Shown here: in pieces, positions 10,906 to 22,968 of the stretch
Layout: the number at the start of each line of letters is the position of its first letter
How positions within the stretch are numbered: the stretch's first letter is position 1
Origin: Glebionis coronaria
Taxonomy: Eukaryota; Streptophyta; Magnoliopsida; Asterales; Asteraceae
Assembly (NCBI GenBank): GCA_025667525.1
Contig: CM046877.1
Span: 621,820,262 to 621,884,261, forward strand
DNA: 64,000 nucleotides
Direction of reading: 5' to 3'
Position numbers and translations under genes: made by a program
The notes under the pieces: generated by a model
Seen by the model: only the letters and a program-made list of their open reading frames with translations
What the model was told of the DNA's origin: nothing
The model's database searches: none

Positions 10906-13900
10906 ATGTGTACAAAAATGGGGGTGTGGAATGTCAAAGGGATAGGTAATGCCCTTGGACAGGTAGAAGTTAAGAATTTTATTAGAGATAATGGTGTTGT
11001 ATTTATGGGAATCATAGAAACTCAGCTGAGGAAGAAGTTTGTTAATAAGGTCTATGATGAGGTTTTCAATGGGTGGTCTTGGGTTTCTAATACTATTGAT
11101 AGCTATAAGGGTTGTCGTATTACAGTAGGATGGAACACTAATGCTGTCAATGCTCTATTGTTGTCTCAGAGTAGCCAAGTAATGCACTTCTTGGTTACTT
11201 TCATTAAAGACAATGTTAATATGTATGTTTCGATTGTTTATGGGGAAAATTATCTTACGCCTAGGAAGAGATTATGGAGTAATCTGATTGATCATAGTCT
11301 AGTTGTTAAGAATAGTCCGTGGGTCATGATGGGGGATTTTAATGTGATTTTGAGGACTAATGAGAATTCTAGTGGTAATTACATTAGGTTTGATGAAAGG
11401 AGGGACTTTGTTGAGTGTGTTGAGTAGCTTGAGATGGAAGACATTAACATGTGTGGTATGTTTTATACTTGGGTTCAGCGTATGAGAAACCCGGAGTATG
11501 GTGTTTTTAAGAAGCTTGATAGAGTTATGGGAAACAAGTATTTCATTGACAAGTATCCGGAAAGTTATGCTAATTTTATGCCATACATGTCGTTTGATCA
11601 TTGTTCTGCTGTCCTATGCATCCCGGAAGTTCACATATTTAAGTCTAAAGCGTTTCGTTTTATGAATTTCTTAGCTGATAAAAAGGAGTTCCAGGACTTA
11701 GTTAAGGATAAGTGGAAGGTGGATGTTAAGGGTTTTGCTATGTTTAAATTTGTTAAGAGGCTTAAGGGTTTGAAGAGAGACTTGAGATTGCTTAATAAAA
11801 AGAATGGTAATGTGTTTGAAAAGGTTAGGGAATGGAAGGATAAGCTTGAAGGGATTCAGATTGCATTGGATAAAGATCCCAATAATACTGTTTTGCGTGA
11901 TGAAGAGAGGAATTGTGTTAGAGAGTATAGGGATGCTATACTTGATGAAGAAAAAGTCCTTAAGCAGAAAACTAAGATAGAATGGTTAAAAGAGGGTGAC
12001 TCAAATAGTGCTTATTTTCACAATGTCATTAGGGGAAGGGTGAGCCGTAACAGAATTCAGGTTCTCTATGATGATAATGGTAATGCGTGTTATGCTGACA
12101 AGGTTGCTGGTATGTTTGTTAAACATTTTAGCTCATTTCTTGGTAAGTGTGATGATGTTTTTCCTATTGAAGACCCGGATAGTATGTTTATGAAGAAGCT
12201 GGATGTTGAGCGATCGGTTAATCTTATCAAGCCAATGTCTGATGTGGAGATTAAGGAAGCTTTATTTAGCATTGAGGATAATAAAGCATCGGGTCCTGAT
12301 GGTTTCACCTTTAAATTTTTCAAAGCAGCTTGGAATGTTGTAGGTGATGATATGTGTGCTGCAGTTAAGGAATTTTTCACTAGTGGGAAGCTTCTTGGTC
12401 AGGTTAATACTAACCTTATTTCTCTTATTCCTAAGATTGCTTCTCCTGCTAAATTCACGGACTATAGACCTATTTCTTGTTGCAATGTTGTCTTTAAGAC
12501 TATTAGTAAAGTTATAACTAATAGAATTAAGGTTGTCCTAGGTGATTTAGTGGATGTCAATCAAAGTGCTTTCATACCGGGTAGGTTAATTAGTGATAAT
12601 ATTTTACTTGCCCAGGGGTTCATGAAAGGTTACTATTGGGATATGGGTGTTACTAATTGCGCCTTTAAGATTGATATACAAAAAGCTTATGATACTGTGA
12701 GTTGGGAGTTTTTGGAATTTTGTCTTAAAAGGTTTAGATTTCATCCAGTTATGGTCCATTGGATCATGGTTTGTTTGAAAACTGCTTCCTTCTCTGTTTC
12801 TGTTAATGGGGAGACCCATGGTTTTTAAAGCTAAGAGAGGGCTTAGGCAGGGAGATCCTATATCGCCTTATTTGTTTACTTTAGTTATGGAAGTGTTGAA
12901 TCTTATGGTTAAAAGACAAATTAGGAGCGATAGGAGATTTAAGTATCATTCAGGCTGTAAATTCTTGAAAATTTCTAGCTTGTTTTTTGCTGATGACCTT
13001 TTGATGTTGAGCCATGCTGATTTAGTCTCAGCTTCTATTCTTAGACGTGGTCTTGATGAGTTTACATTTTCCTCGGGTCTGTTTCCTAGTATGGCTAAGA
13101 GTAATGTGTTTTTTTGCAATACTCCTAATGAGATTAAGGATGAGATTAAGATGGTTATGCCTTTTTCGGAGGGCACTTTACCTATTAGGTATTTGGGTGT
13201 TCCGTTAGTTTCTAAGAGGATCACTAAAAAGGACTGTAGTTTCCTTTTAGAGGTATTGCAAAATAAGATCAAATTTGAAAGAATAGAATCTTGTCTTTTA
13301 CTGGTAGACTTCAGTTGATTACTTCCGTTCTTTCTTCTATGCAAGTTTATTGGGGTTCTTTGTTTATCTTAACTTTAGCTGTTTCTGATGATATTGATAG
13401 CCTGCTTGCCAACTTTCTGTGGGGTAATAAGGATAAGGTTGGGGCTAAAGTTTGTGTGAGGTGGGTTGATGTTTGTGTCCCTAAAAGCCAAGGGGGGCTT
13501 GGGCTTAAATCTATGCATAGCTAGAACAATGCACTTATGACCAAGCATTTATGGCACATTCTAAGTGATAAAGACTCCATATGGGTTAAATGGGTTAGGA
13601 TTCATAAGCTTAAAGGTAAGAATATATGGGATATTAAGTCGGTAAGAAGTATGTCTTGGTGTTGGAGACATTTTTTAGCCCTTAGAGATATGATTAAGGA
13701 TTTCGTGTTTGTTAAGATTGGGGATGGGAAGTCTTGTAATGTTTGGTTTGATAGGTGGCACACTAAGGGTCCTCTTAGTAAACTTACTAATGCTAGAATG
13801 ATTGATTTGGCTGGTTTCTCTGTTAACAGCAAGGTTATTGATCTCATTAATAATGGTGTTTGGGTGTGGCCAGCTAATTGGAATGGTGGTTTAAGAGAAG

Positions 13901-14607
13901 TGCTTGATGTCCCGGTTCCTGTTTTAGATGAGAATAAGAGAGATATTACTATCTGGTGTAATAAAGGTGGTATTGAGAAGAAATTTAGTCCGACTCAGGT
14001 GTGGAGAGCCTTAAAAGTTGAGCAGCCAGAGGTTAGTTGGTATAGACATGTATGGTTTACTCAATGTATTCCTAGACATGCTTTCATTACATGGCTTGCT
14101 ATAAAGGAAAGACTTAAAACAGGGGATAGGTTAGCCAATTGGTTTAATGCTAGTGATGTTTCGTGTTTTCTATGTGGTTATAAGAATGAATCCCATAGCC
14201 ATTTATTCTTTGCTTGTAGTATTTCTAAGAGGTTATGGGAAAGACTTAAACCGATGACGCTTATGGATAATATTAACAATGTGTGGCCTTGTGTTATTTC
14301 TGGTGTTGTGAACAATCCTGCTAGGAATAACATTTGGAGTGTTATTCATAGGCTATTGTTTGGTGCTTGTATTTATTTCTTATGGCAGGAAAGAAATAAC
14401 CGAAGGGTGGGTATGAAGCATAGGGATATCTCTGTGTTAGTTAAGATGGTTTTTGATACTGTTAGACTTAGGTTGCTAGGTTTGAGTATGAAGCCATCTG
14501 CTAATGTGGTTAAAGCTGCTGCTATATGGAATATTAAGTTATGTAATGATAGCAACCATGGTATGAGAGTTACGTCTGAGCCCACTGATTATATGTTGTC
14601 TCAATGA
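10906..14607 (+). pseudogene. LINE copy 1 ORF2: endonuclease / reverse transcriptase polyprotein, broken
   Basis: ORF2 nicks the target and reverse-transcribes the element RNA onto the nicked DNA. In order: an endonuclease/exonuclease/phosphatase domain (GIIETQ at about 11010, MMGDFN at about 11328, FDHCSA near 11592, where copy 2 has the usual SDH); reverse transcriptase (NKASGPDG, YRPISCC, QSAFIPGRLISDNI, FKIDIQKAYDTV, RGLRQGDPISPYL, and the catalytic FADD at 12986-12997); then a zf-RVT region (IPRHAFITWLAIKERL, CFLCGYKNESHSHLFFAC). Breaks: TAG at 11425-11427 (CAG in copy 2), a T-run 2 nt short at 12822-12826, a 1-nt loss near 13271-13280 that restores frame, and TAG at 13522-13524 (TGG in copy 2). 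The start ATG lies just after the ORF1 region. No RNase H domain is seen. Confidence 0.92.
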
Positions 14608-14942
14608 GTGGTGCTTCTTTTCTGTATTGTTGGTTTTTCTGGTCCTATGGTGGGACTGGTTTGTGGTTATGCAATAAAAGTTGGGAGCATCTTTGTCTGA
14701 GCTATGATGTTAACAGAAATGGGTTTGGAAGTTTTCTTATTGCGGGTTATTCTGTTGATTGGTGTTATGGATGCTTACAGGTTTCTGCTAAGCATGTAAT
14801 GGTATTCAGGTATGAGTTTGGTTTCCCTCATTTGTTGGGAGTCGGGGAGGACAGTTTTGGATGTTTGGGTAGATTTGATGTGCTAATAGTGGACATTGAG
14901 TTTTTACTCTTTGTACAATATGTTAGTTGCCAAATCTGTTAG
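14604..14942 (+). other. Possible third small LINE ORF (112 codons) overlapping the ORF2 stop
   Basis: An open frame begins inside the ORF2 stop (ATGA overlap) and runs 112 codons; the equivalent frame in copy 2 is 113 codons. It is rich in Cys, Trp and aromatic residues and matches no family I recognise. Both copies keep it open although ORF1 and ORF2 carry several stops, but at 1-2% divergence this could be luck. It may simply be 3' UTR. Confidence 0.25.
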
Positions 14943-15644
14943 TGATGCTTTGTCCTCCCTAGTAATTTTATTAACCTTGTATCTGTTTAGTGTTGTGATG
15001 ATAGATACCTAGGTTATTGCATCATGTGAAAGGATTCTAGATTAGTTGTACTCTTTCCCCTTCTATGGTTTCCCACTGGGTTTTACATAGTTGGGGTTTT
15101 AAGGAGGCAATAATCTAGATGTGCTACACTGGCACCTTTCCTTTATCCTGCATTTGTGATCTGATGGCGTTTGTGAGTAAGTCTTTTTGCTTGCTTTTGT
15201 GTCATAGTCTTGAGTATAGTTATTTCCATGGGGGATGGATTGGTAGTGTAGATTGCTTCCCTTTGTGGTTGAATCAAAGCTACCATGTATGCTGAAGTGA
15301 GGTTTCTATATCAAGTTATTGAACAATTTGGTTTGGAGTGCCATGGATATGCAGGAGCTTGGTCTTCGTCAATAGGGATCAAGTAGTTGAGCTATAGGAA
15401 GCAGCTAGTTATTTTCTTTCTAGTTGCTTATTTGTAGTTTATGTATTGAGCATGGGATTTGTCCATTGCCTTTACTGTTAGTGTTTGTATTGGTTGTTTA
15501 TGTTATTGAGTATGGGATTTGTCCATGCCAATGTTTTTTGCTCAAGCTTGTTAGTAGGGGATGTATCCCTTCTAATTTGTAGCTTGTAGTTTGTACTCTG
15601 CCTTTGTGGCCTTTTCTTAATAAATTTACCGTTAAGAAAAAAAA
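14608..15644 (+). other. LINE copy 1 3' UTR and poly(A) tail
   Basis: About 1 kb of T-rich sequence after ORF2, ending TTAATAAATTTACCGTTAAG and then eight A. The AATAAA-like hexamer sits about 20 bp before the tail, as expected for a polyadenylated LINE transcript. The 3' end matches copy 2 apart from tail length (8 against 9 A). Confidence 0.8.
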
Positions 15645-15660
15645 GTAAGAAACTCATGCT
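15645..15660. repeat. Target-site duplication, right copy, LINE copy 1
   Basis: Exact repeat of 8005-8020 directly after the A-tail. The satellite then continues with TTAAGTATTATATGAC as in uninterrupted monomers. Confidence 0.95.
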
Positions 15661-18600
15661 TAAGTATTATATGACTTTGAAATATTCGATTCAACATTTT
15701 ATTCTATTTGAATGGCAAAATATTTATTAAATTAATTATTTAGTTAAACCTCCTTAATAGTATGATTGGAGTTTAGTTTATTGATCTTTTCACTTGAATT
15801 CACATTAAACTCGCTTTTCCTTCTTTATTTGTGTATGTATGAGAGTTACTTAAAATCTATTGTGCTTCGACTTCACATAATAAACATACATATATACAAC
15901 ATACCTATACAAAAGCATATAAGAGGGATTTAGTTTTTACTAATTCGATAATGTAAAGAAATAGAGTGCCAAGCATAATCGCTAACACAAAAAAATAGAT
16001 TTAGATTGAAATTATCATAAAACACGGGTTGCGATAAAAAGGCCATAACATGTGCTACACGACTCCGGTTCAAGACCACCACTAACCAATTGAAAGCTTG
16101 AAACAAGGAGTACGTTTTATGTCGGAAAACCTTGGTCAAAAGCGACTTAACCGGTCGAAAATGATCAAAATCGACGAAAACGACAAAAATGTCGAAACCG
16201 GCAAAAATCATCCAAGCTTATGAAGAAACCGGAGAACTGATTTCGAGTCCATATAGACCACATAGGATCCGGGGAAAGTGTGTTTCCACGGGTTCTAGAT
16301 GGATAAAACAAACCAAAATATTTTTATTTCTTAGTTTTAGTCGTGTTTTGCCTGGTGTAAAAGTTGGTAAGCTAGTATTTGAAGTAGTTATGTATGCACC
16401 GGGCAAACAACATCTCGACGACATAACGGTCGAGATATGAGTTTGCTCTAACAACATGTCTCTCTCTTTGATCAAAACAACAATGATATTGTTTATCCTT
16501 GGGAAGCCTAAAGAGGTGAATAATATACAAAACTAGACAACAAGTATTTGACATCTCATGTAAGAAACTCATGCTTAAGTATTATATGACTTTGAAATAT
16601 TCGATTCAACATTTTATTCTATTTGAATGGCAAACTATTTATTAAATTAATTATTTAGTTAAACCTCCTTAATAGTATGATTGGAGTTTAGTTTATTGAT
16701 CTTTTCACTTGAATTCACATTAAACTCGTTTTTCCTTCTTTATTTGTGTATGTATGAGAGTTACTTAAAATCTATTGTGCTTCGACTTCACATAATAAAC
16801 ATACATATATACAACATACCTATACAAAAGCATATAAGAGGGATTTAGTTTTTACTGATTCGATAATGTAAAGAAAAGAGTGCCAAGCATAATCGCTAAC
16901 ACAAAAAAATAGATTTAGATTGAAATTATCATAAAACACGGGTTGCGATAAAAAGGCCATAACATGTGCTACACGACTCCGGTTCAAGACCACCACTAAC
17001 CAATTGAAAGCTTGAAACAAGGAGTACGTTTTATGTCGGAAACCCTTGGTCAAAAGCGACTTAACCGGTCGAAAATGATCAAAATCGGCGAAAACGACCA
17101 AAAATGTCGAAACCGGCAAAAATCATCCAAGCTTATGAAGAAACCGGAGAACTGATTTCCTGTACATATAGACCACATAGAATCCGGGGAAAATGTGTTT
17201 GCACGGCTTCTAGGTGGATAAAACAAACCAAAAGATTTTCTTTTCTTAGTTTTAGTCGTGTTTTGCCTGGTGTAAAAGTTGGTCAGCTAGTATTTGAAGT
17301 AGTTATGTATGCACCACGCAAACAACATCTCGACGACATAACGGTCTAGATATGAGTTTGCTCTAACAACACGTCGCTCTCTTTGATCAAAACAAAAATG
17401 ATATTTTTTATCCTTGGGAAGCCTAAAGAGGTAAATAATAGACGAAACTAGACAACAAGTATTTGACATCTCATGTAAGAAACTCATGCTTAAGTATTAT
17501 ATAACTTTGAAATATTCGATTCAACATTTTATTCTATTTGAATGGCAAGCTATTTATTAAATTAATTATTTAGTTAAACCTCCTTAATGGTATGATTGGA
17601 GTTTAGTTTATTGGTCTTTTCACTTGGATTCACATTAAACTCGCTTTTCCTTCTTTATTTGTGTACGTATGATTGTTACTTACAATCTATTGTGCTTCGA
17701 CTTCACCTAATAAACATACATATATACAACATACCTATACAAAAGCATATAAGAGGGATTTAGTTTTTACTAATTCCATTCTGTAAATAAATAGAATGCC
17801 AAACATAATCGCTAACACTCAAAAATAGATTTAGATTGAAATTATCAGAAAACATAGGTTGCGATAAAAAGGCCATAACATATGCTACACGACTCCGTTT
17901 CAAGACCACCACTAACCAATTGAAAGCTTGAAACAAGGAGTACGCTTTATGTCGGAAACCCTTGGTCAAAAGCGACTTAACTGGTCGAAAATGATCATAA
18001 TCGGCGAAAACGACCAAAAATGTCGAAACCGGCAAAAATCATCCAAGCTTATGAAGAAACCGGAGAACTGATTTCGAGTCCATATAGACCACATAGGATC
18101 CGGAAAAAGTGTGTTTCCACGGGTTCTAGGTGGATAAAACAAACCAAAAGATTTTTATTTCTTAGTTTTAGTCGTGTTTTGCCTAGTGTTGGTCTGCTAG
18201 TATTTGAAGTAGTTATGTATGCACCGGGAAAACAACATCTCGACGACATAACGGTCGAGATATGAGTTTTCTCTAACAACATGTCTCTCTCTTTGATCAA
18301 AACAACAATGATATTGTTTATCCTTAGGAAGCCTAAAGAGGTGAATAATATACAAAACTAGACAACAAATATTTGACATCTCATGTAAGAAACTCATGCT
18401 TAAGTATTATATGACTTTGAAATATTCGATTCAACATTTTATTCTATTTGAATGGCAAACTATTTATTAAATTAATTATTTAGTTAAACCTCCTTAATAG
18501 TATGATTGGAGTTTAGTTTATTGATCTTTTCACTTGAATTCACATTAAACTCGTTTTTCCTTCTTTATTTGTGTATGTATGAGAGTTACTTAAAATCTAT

Positions 18601-21600
18601 TGTGCTTCGACTTCACATAATAAACATACATATATACAACATACTTATACAAAAGCATATAAGAGGGATTTAGTTTTTACTAATTCGATAATGTAAAGAA
18701 ATAGAGTGCCAAGCATAATCGTTAACACAAAAAAATAGATTTAGATTGAAATTATCATAAAACACGGGTTGCGTTAAAAAGGCCATAACATGTGCTACAC
18801 GACTCCGGTTCAAGACCACCACTAACCAACTGAAAGCTTGAAAGAAGGAGTACGTTTTATGTCGGAAACCCTTGGTCAAAAGCGACTTAACCGGTCAAAA
18901 ATGATCAAAATCGGCGAAAACGACCAAAAATGTCGAAACCGGCAAAAATCATCCAAGCTTATGAAGAAACCGGAGAACTGATTTCCAGTACATATAGACC
19001 ACATAGAATCCGCGGAAAATGTGTTTTCACGGATTCTAGGTGGATAAAACAAACCTAAAGATTTTTTTTTCTTAGTTTTAGTCGTGTTTTTCCTGGTGTA
19101 AAAGTTGGTCAGCTAGTATTTGAAGTACTTATGTATGCACCACGCAAACAACATCTCGACGACATAACGGTCTAGATATGAGTTTGCTCTAACAACACGT
19201 CGCTCTCTTTGATCAAAACAACAATGATATTGTTTATCCTTGGGAAGCCTAAAGAGGTAAATAATAGACGAAACTAGACAACAAGTATTTGACATCTCAT
19301 GTAAGAAACTCATGCTTAAGTATTATATGACTTTGAAATATTCGATTCAACATTTTATTCTATTTGAATGGCAAACTATTTATTAAATTAATTATTTAGT
19401 TAAACCTCCTTAATAGTATGATTGGAGTTTAGTTTATTGATCTTTTCACTTGGATTCACATTAAACTCGCTTTTCCTTCTTTATTTGTGTATGTATGAGA
19501 GTTACTTAAAATCTATTGTGCTTCGACTTCACCTAATAAACATACATATATACAACATACCAATACAAAAGCATATAAGAGGGATTTAGTTTTTACTAAT
19601 TCGATAATGTAAAGAAATAGAGTGCCAAGCATAATCGCTAACACAAAAAAATAGATTTAGATTGAAATTATCATAAAACACGGGTTGCGATAAAAAGGCC
19701 ATAACATGTGCTACACGACTCCGGTTCAAGACCACCACTAACCAATTGAAAGCTTGAAACAAGGAGTACGTTTTATGTCGGAAAACCTTGGTCAAAAGCG
19801 ACTTAACCGGTCGAAAATTATCAAAATCGACGAAAACGACAAAAATGTCGAAACCGGCAAAAATCATCCAAGCTTATGAAGAAACCGGAGAACTGATTTC
19901 GAGTCCATATAGACCACATAGGATCCGGGGAAAGTGTGTTTCCACGGGTTCTAGATGAATAAAACAAACCAAAATATTTTTATTTCTTAGTTTTAGTCGT
20001 GTTTTGCCTGGTGTAAAAGTTGGTAAGCTAGTATTTGAAGTAGTTATGTATGCACCGGGCAAACAACATCTCGACGACATAACGGTCGAGATATGAGTTT
20101 GCTCTAACAACATGTCTCTCTCTTTGATCAAAACAACAATGATATTGTTTATCCTTGGGAAGCCTAAAGAGGTGAATAATATACAAAACTAGACAACAAG
20201 TATTTGATATCTCATGTAAGAAACTCATGCTTAAGTATTATATGACTATGAAATATTCGATTCAACATTTTATTCTATTTGAATGGCAAACTATTTATTA
20301 AATTAATTATTTAGTTAAACCTCCTTAATAGTATGATTGGAGTTTAGTTTATTGATCTTTTCACTTGGATTCACATTAAACTCGCTTTTCCCTCTTTATT
20401 TGTGTATGTATGAGAGTTACTTAAAATTTATTGTGCTTCGACTTCACATAATAAACATACATATATACAACATACCTATACAAAAGCATATAAGAGGGAT
20501 TTAGTTTTTACTAATTCGATAATGTAAAGAAATAGAGTGTCAAGCATAATCGTTAACACAAAAAAATAGATTTAGATTGAAATTATCATAAAACACGGGT
20601 TGCGTTAAAAAGGGCATAACATGTGCTACACGACTCCGGTTCAGGACCACCACTAACCAACTGAAAGCTTGAAAGAAGGAGTACGTTTTATGTCGGAAAC
20701 CCTTGGTCAAAAGCGACTTAACCGGTCAAAAATGATCAAAATCGGCGAAAACGACCAAAAATGTCGAAACCGGCAAAAATCATCCAAGCTTATGAAGAAA
20801 CCGGAGAACTGATTTCCAGTACATATAGACCACATAGAATCCGTGGAAAATGTGTTTGCACGGATTCTAGGTGGATAAAACAAACCAAAAGATTTTTTTT
20901 TCTTAGTTTTAGTCGTGTTTTGCCTGGTGTAAAAGTTGGTCAGCTAGTATTTGAAGTAGTTATGTATGCACCACGCAAACAACATCTCGACGACATAACG
21001 GTCTAGATATGAGTTTGCTCTAACAACACGTCGCTCTCTTTGATCAAAACAACAATGATATTTTTTATCCTTGGGAAGCCTAAAGAGGTAAATAATAGAC
21101 GAAACTAGACAACAAGTATTTGACATCTCATGTAAGAAACTCATGCTTAAGTATTATATAACTTTGAAATATTCGATTCAACATTTTATTCTATTTGAAT
21201 GGCAAGCTATTTATTAAATTAATTATTTAGTTAAACCTCCTTAATGGTATGATTGGAGTTTAGTTTATTGGTCTTTTCACTTGGATTCACATTAAACTCG
21301 CTTTTCCTTCTTTATTTGTGTACGTATGATTGTTACTTACAATCTATTGTGCTTCGACTTCACATAATAAACATACATATATACAACATACCTATACAAA
21401 AGCATATAAGAGGGATTTAGTTTTTACTAATTCCATTCTGTAAATAAATAGAGTGCCAAACATAATCGCTAACACACAAAAATAGATTTAGATTGAAATT
21501 ATCAGAAAACATAGGTTGCGATAAAAAGGCCATAACATATGCTACACGACTCCGTTTCAAGACCACCACTAACCAATTGAAAGCTTGAAACAAGGAGTAC

Positions 21601-22968
21601 GCTTTATGTCGGAAACCCTTGGTCAAAAGCGACTTAACTGGTCGAAAATGATCAAAATCGGCGAAAACGACCAAAAATGTCGAAACCGGCAAAAATCATC
21701 CAAGCTTATGAAGAAACCGGAGAACTGATTTCGAGTCCATATAGACCACATAGGATCCGGAAAAAGTGTGTTTCCACGGGTTCTAGGTGGATAAAACAAA
21801 CCAAAAGATTTTTATTTCTTAGTTTTAGTCGTGTTTTGCCTGGTGTTGGTCAGCTAGTATTTGAAGTAGTTATGTATGCACCGGGAAAACAACATCTCGA
21901 CGACATAACGGTCGAGATATGAGTTTGCTCTAACAACATGTCTATATCTTTGATCAAAACAACATTGATATTGTTTATCCTTGGGAAGCCTAAAGAGGTG
22001 AATAATATACAAAACTAGACAACAAGTATTTGACATCTCATGTAAGAAACTCATGCTTAAGTAATATATGACTTTGAAATATTCGATTCAACATTTTATT
22101 CTATTTGAATGGCAAACTATTTATTAAATTAATTATTTAGTTAAACCTCCTTAATAGTATGATTGGAGTTTAGTTTATTGATCTTTTCACTTGGATTCAC
22201 ATTAAACTCGCTTTTCCTTCTTTATTTGTGTATGTATGAGAGTTACTTAAAATCTATTGTGCTTCGACTTCACATAATAAACATACATATATACAACATA
22301 CCTATACAAAAGCATATAAGAGGGATTTAGTTTTTACTAATTCGATAATGTAAAGAATAGAGTGCCAAGCATAATCGTTAATACAAAAAAATAGATTTAG
22401 ATTGAAATTATCATAAAACACGGGTTGCGATAAAAAGGCCATAACATGTGCTACACGACTCCGGTTCAAGACCACCACTAACCAATTGAAAGCTTGAAAC
22501 AAGGAGTACCTTTTATGTCGGAAACCCTTGGTCAAAACCGACTTAACCGGTCGAAAATGATTAAAATCGGCGAAAACGACCAAAAATGTCGAAACCGGCA
22601 AAAATCATCCAAGCTTATGAAGAAACCGGAGAACTGATTTCCAGTACATATAGACCACATAGAATCCGCGGAAAATGTGTTTGCATGGATTCTAGGTGGA
22701 TAAAACAAACCAAAAGATTTTTTTTCTTAGTTTTAGTCGTGTTTTGCCTGGTGTAAAAGTTGGTCAGCTAGTATTTGAAGTACTTATGTATGCACCACGC
22801 AAACAACATCTCGACGACATAACGGTCTAGATATGAGTTTGCTCTAACAACACGTCGCTCTCGTTGATCAAAACAACAATGATATTGTTTATCCTTGGGA
22901 AGCCTAAAGAGGTAAATAATAGACGAAACTAGACAACAAGTATTTGACATCTCATGTAAGAAACTCAT
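15661..22968 (+). repeat. Two tandem copies of a four-monomer higher-order repeat (about 3656 bp)
   Basis: Monomer variants recur at a fixed offset of 3655-3657 bp: the variant ending near 16572 recurs near 20228, 17487 near 21144, 18397 near 22054 and 19313 near 22968. The open frame at 16218-16475 is identical in translation to that at 19874-20131. The 6-bp-deleted variant at 18020-18265 recurs at 21677-21922. Neighbouring monomers within a block differ more than corresponding ones across blocks, which is the definition of a higher-order repeat. Confidence 0.85.

Larger units (their letters stand above)
8021..15644 (+). mobile_element. LINE (non-LTR retrotransposon) copy 1, full length, inactive
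   Basis: A 7624-bp insertion with a 16-bp target-site duplication and an 8-A tail. Order of parts: pyrimidine-rich 5' UTR, ORF1 (DUF4283-like region plus CCHC knuckle), ORF2 (endonuclease, reverse transcriptase, zf-RVT) and a 3' UTR of about 1 kb ending TTAATAAATTTACCGTTAAG before the A-run. This is the architecture of plant L1-type LINEs. Both reading frames are broken: ORF1 by stops and a lengthened A-run, ORF2 by two stops and two indels. It is therefore a non-autonomous relic that is still nearly full length. A second copy at 36636-44259 sits at the same base of the satellite unit. Confidence 0.95.
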
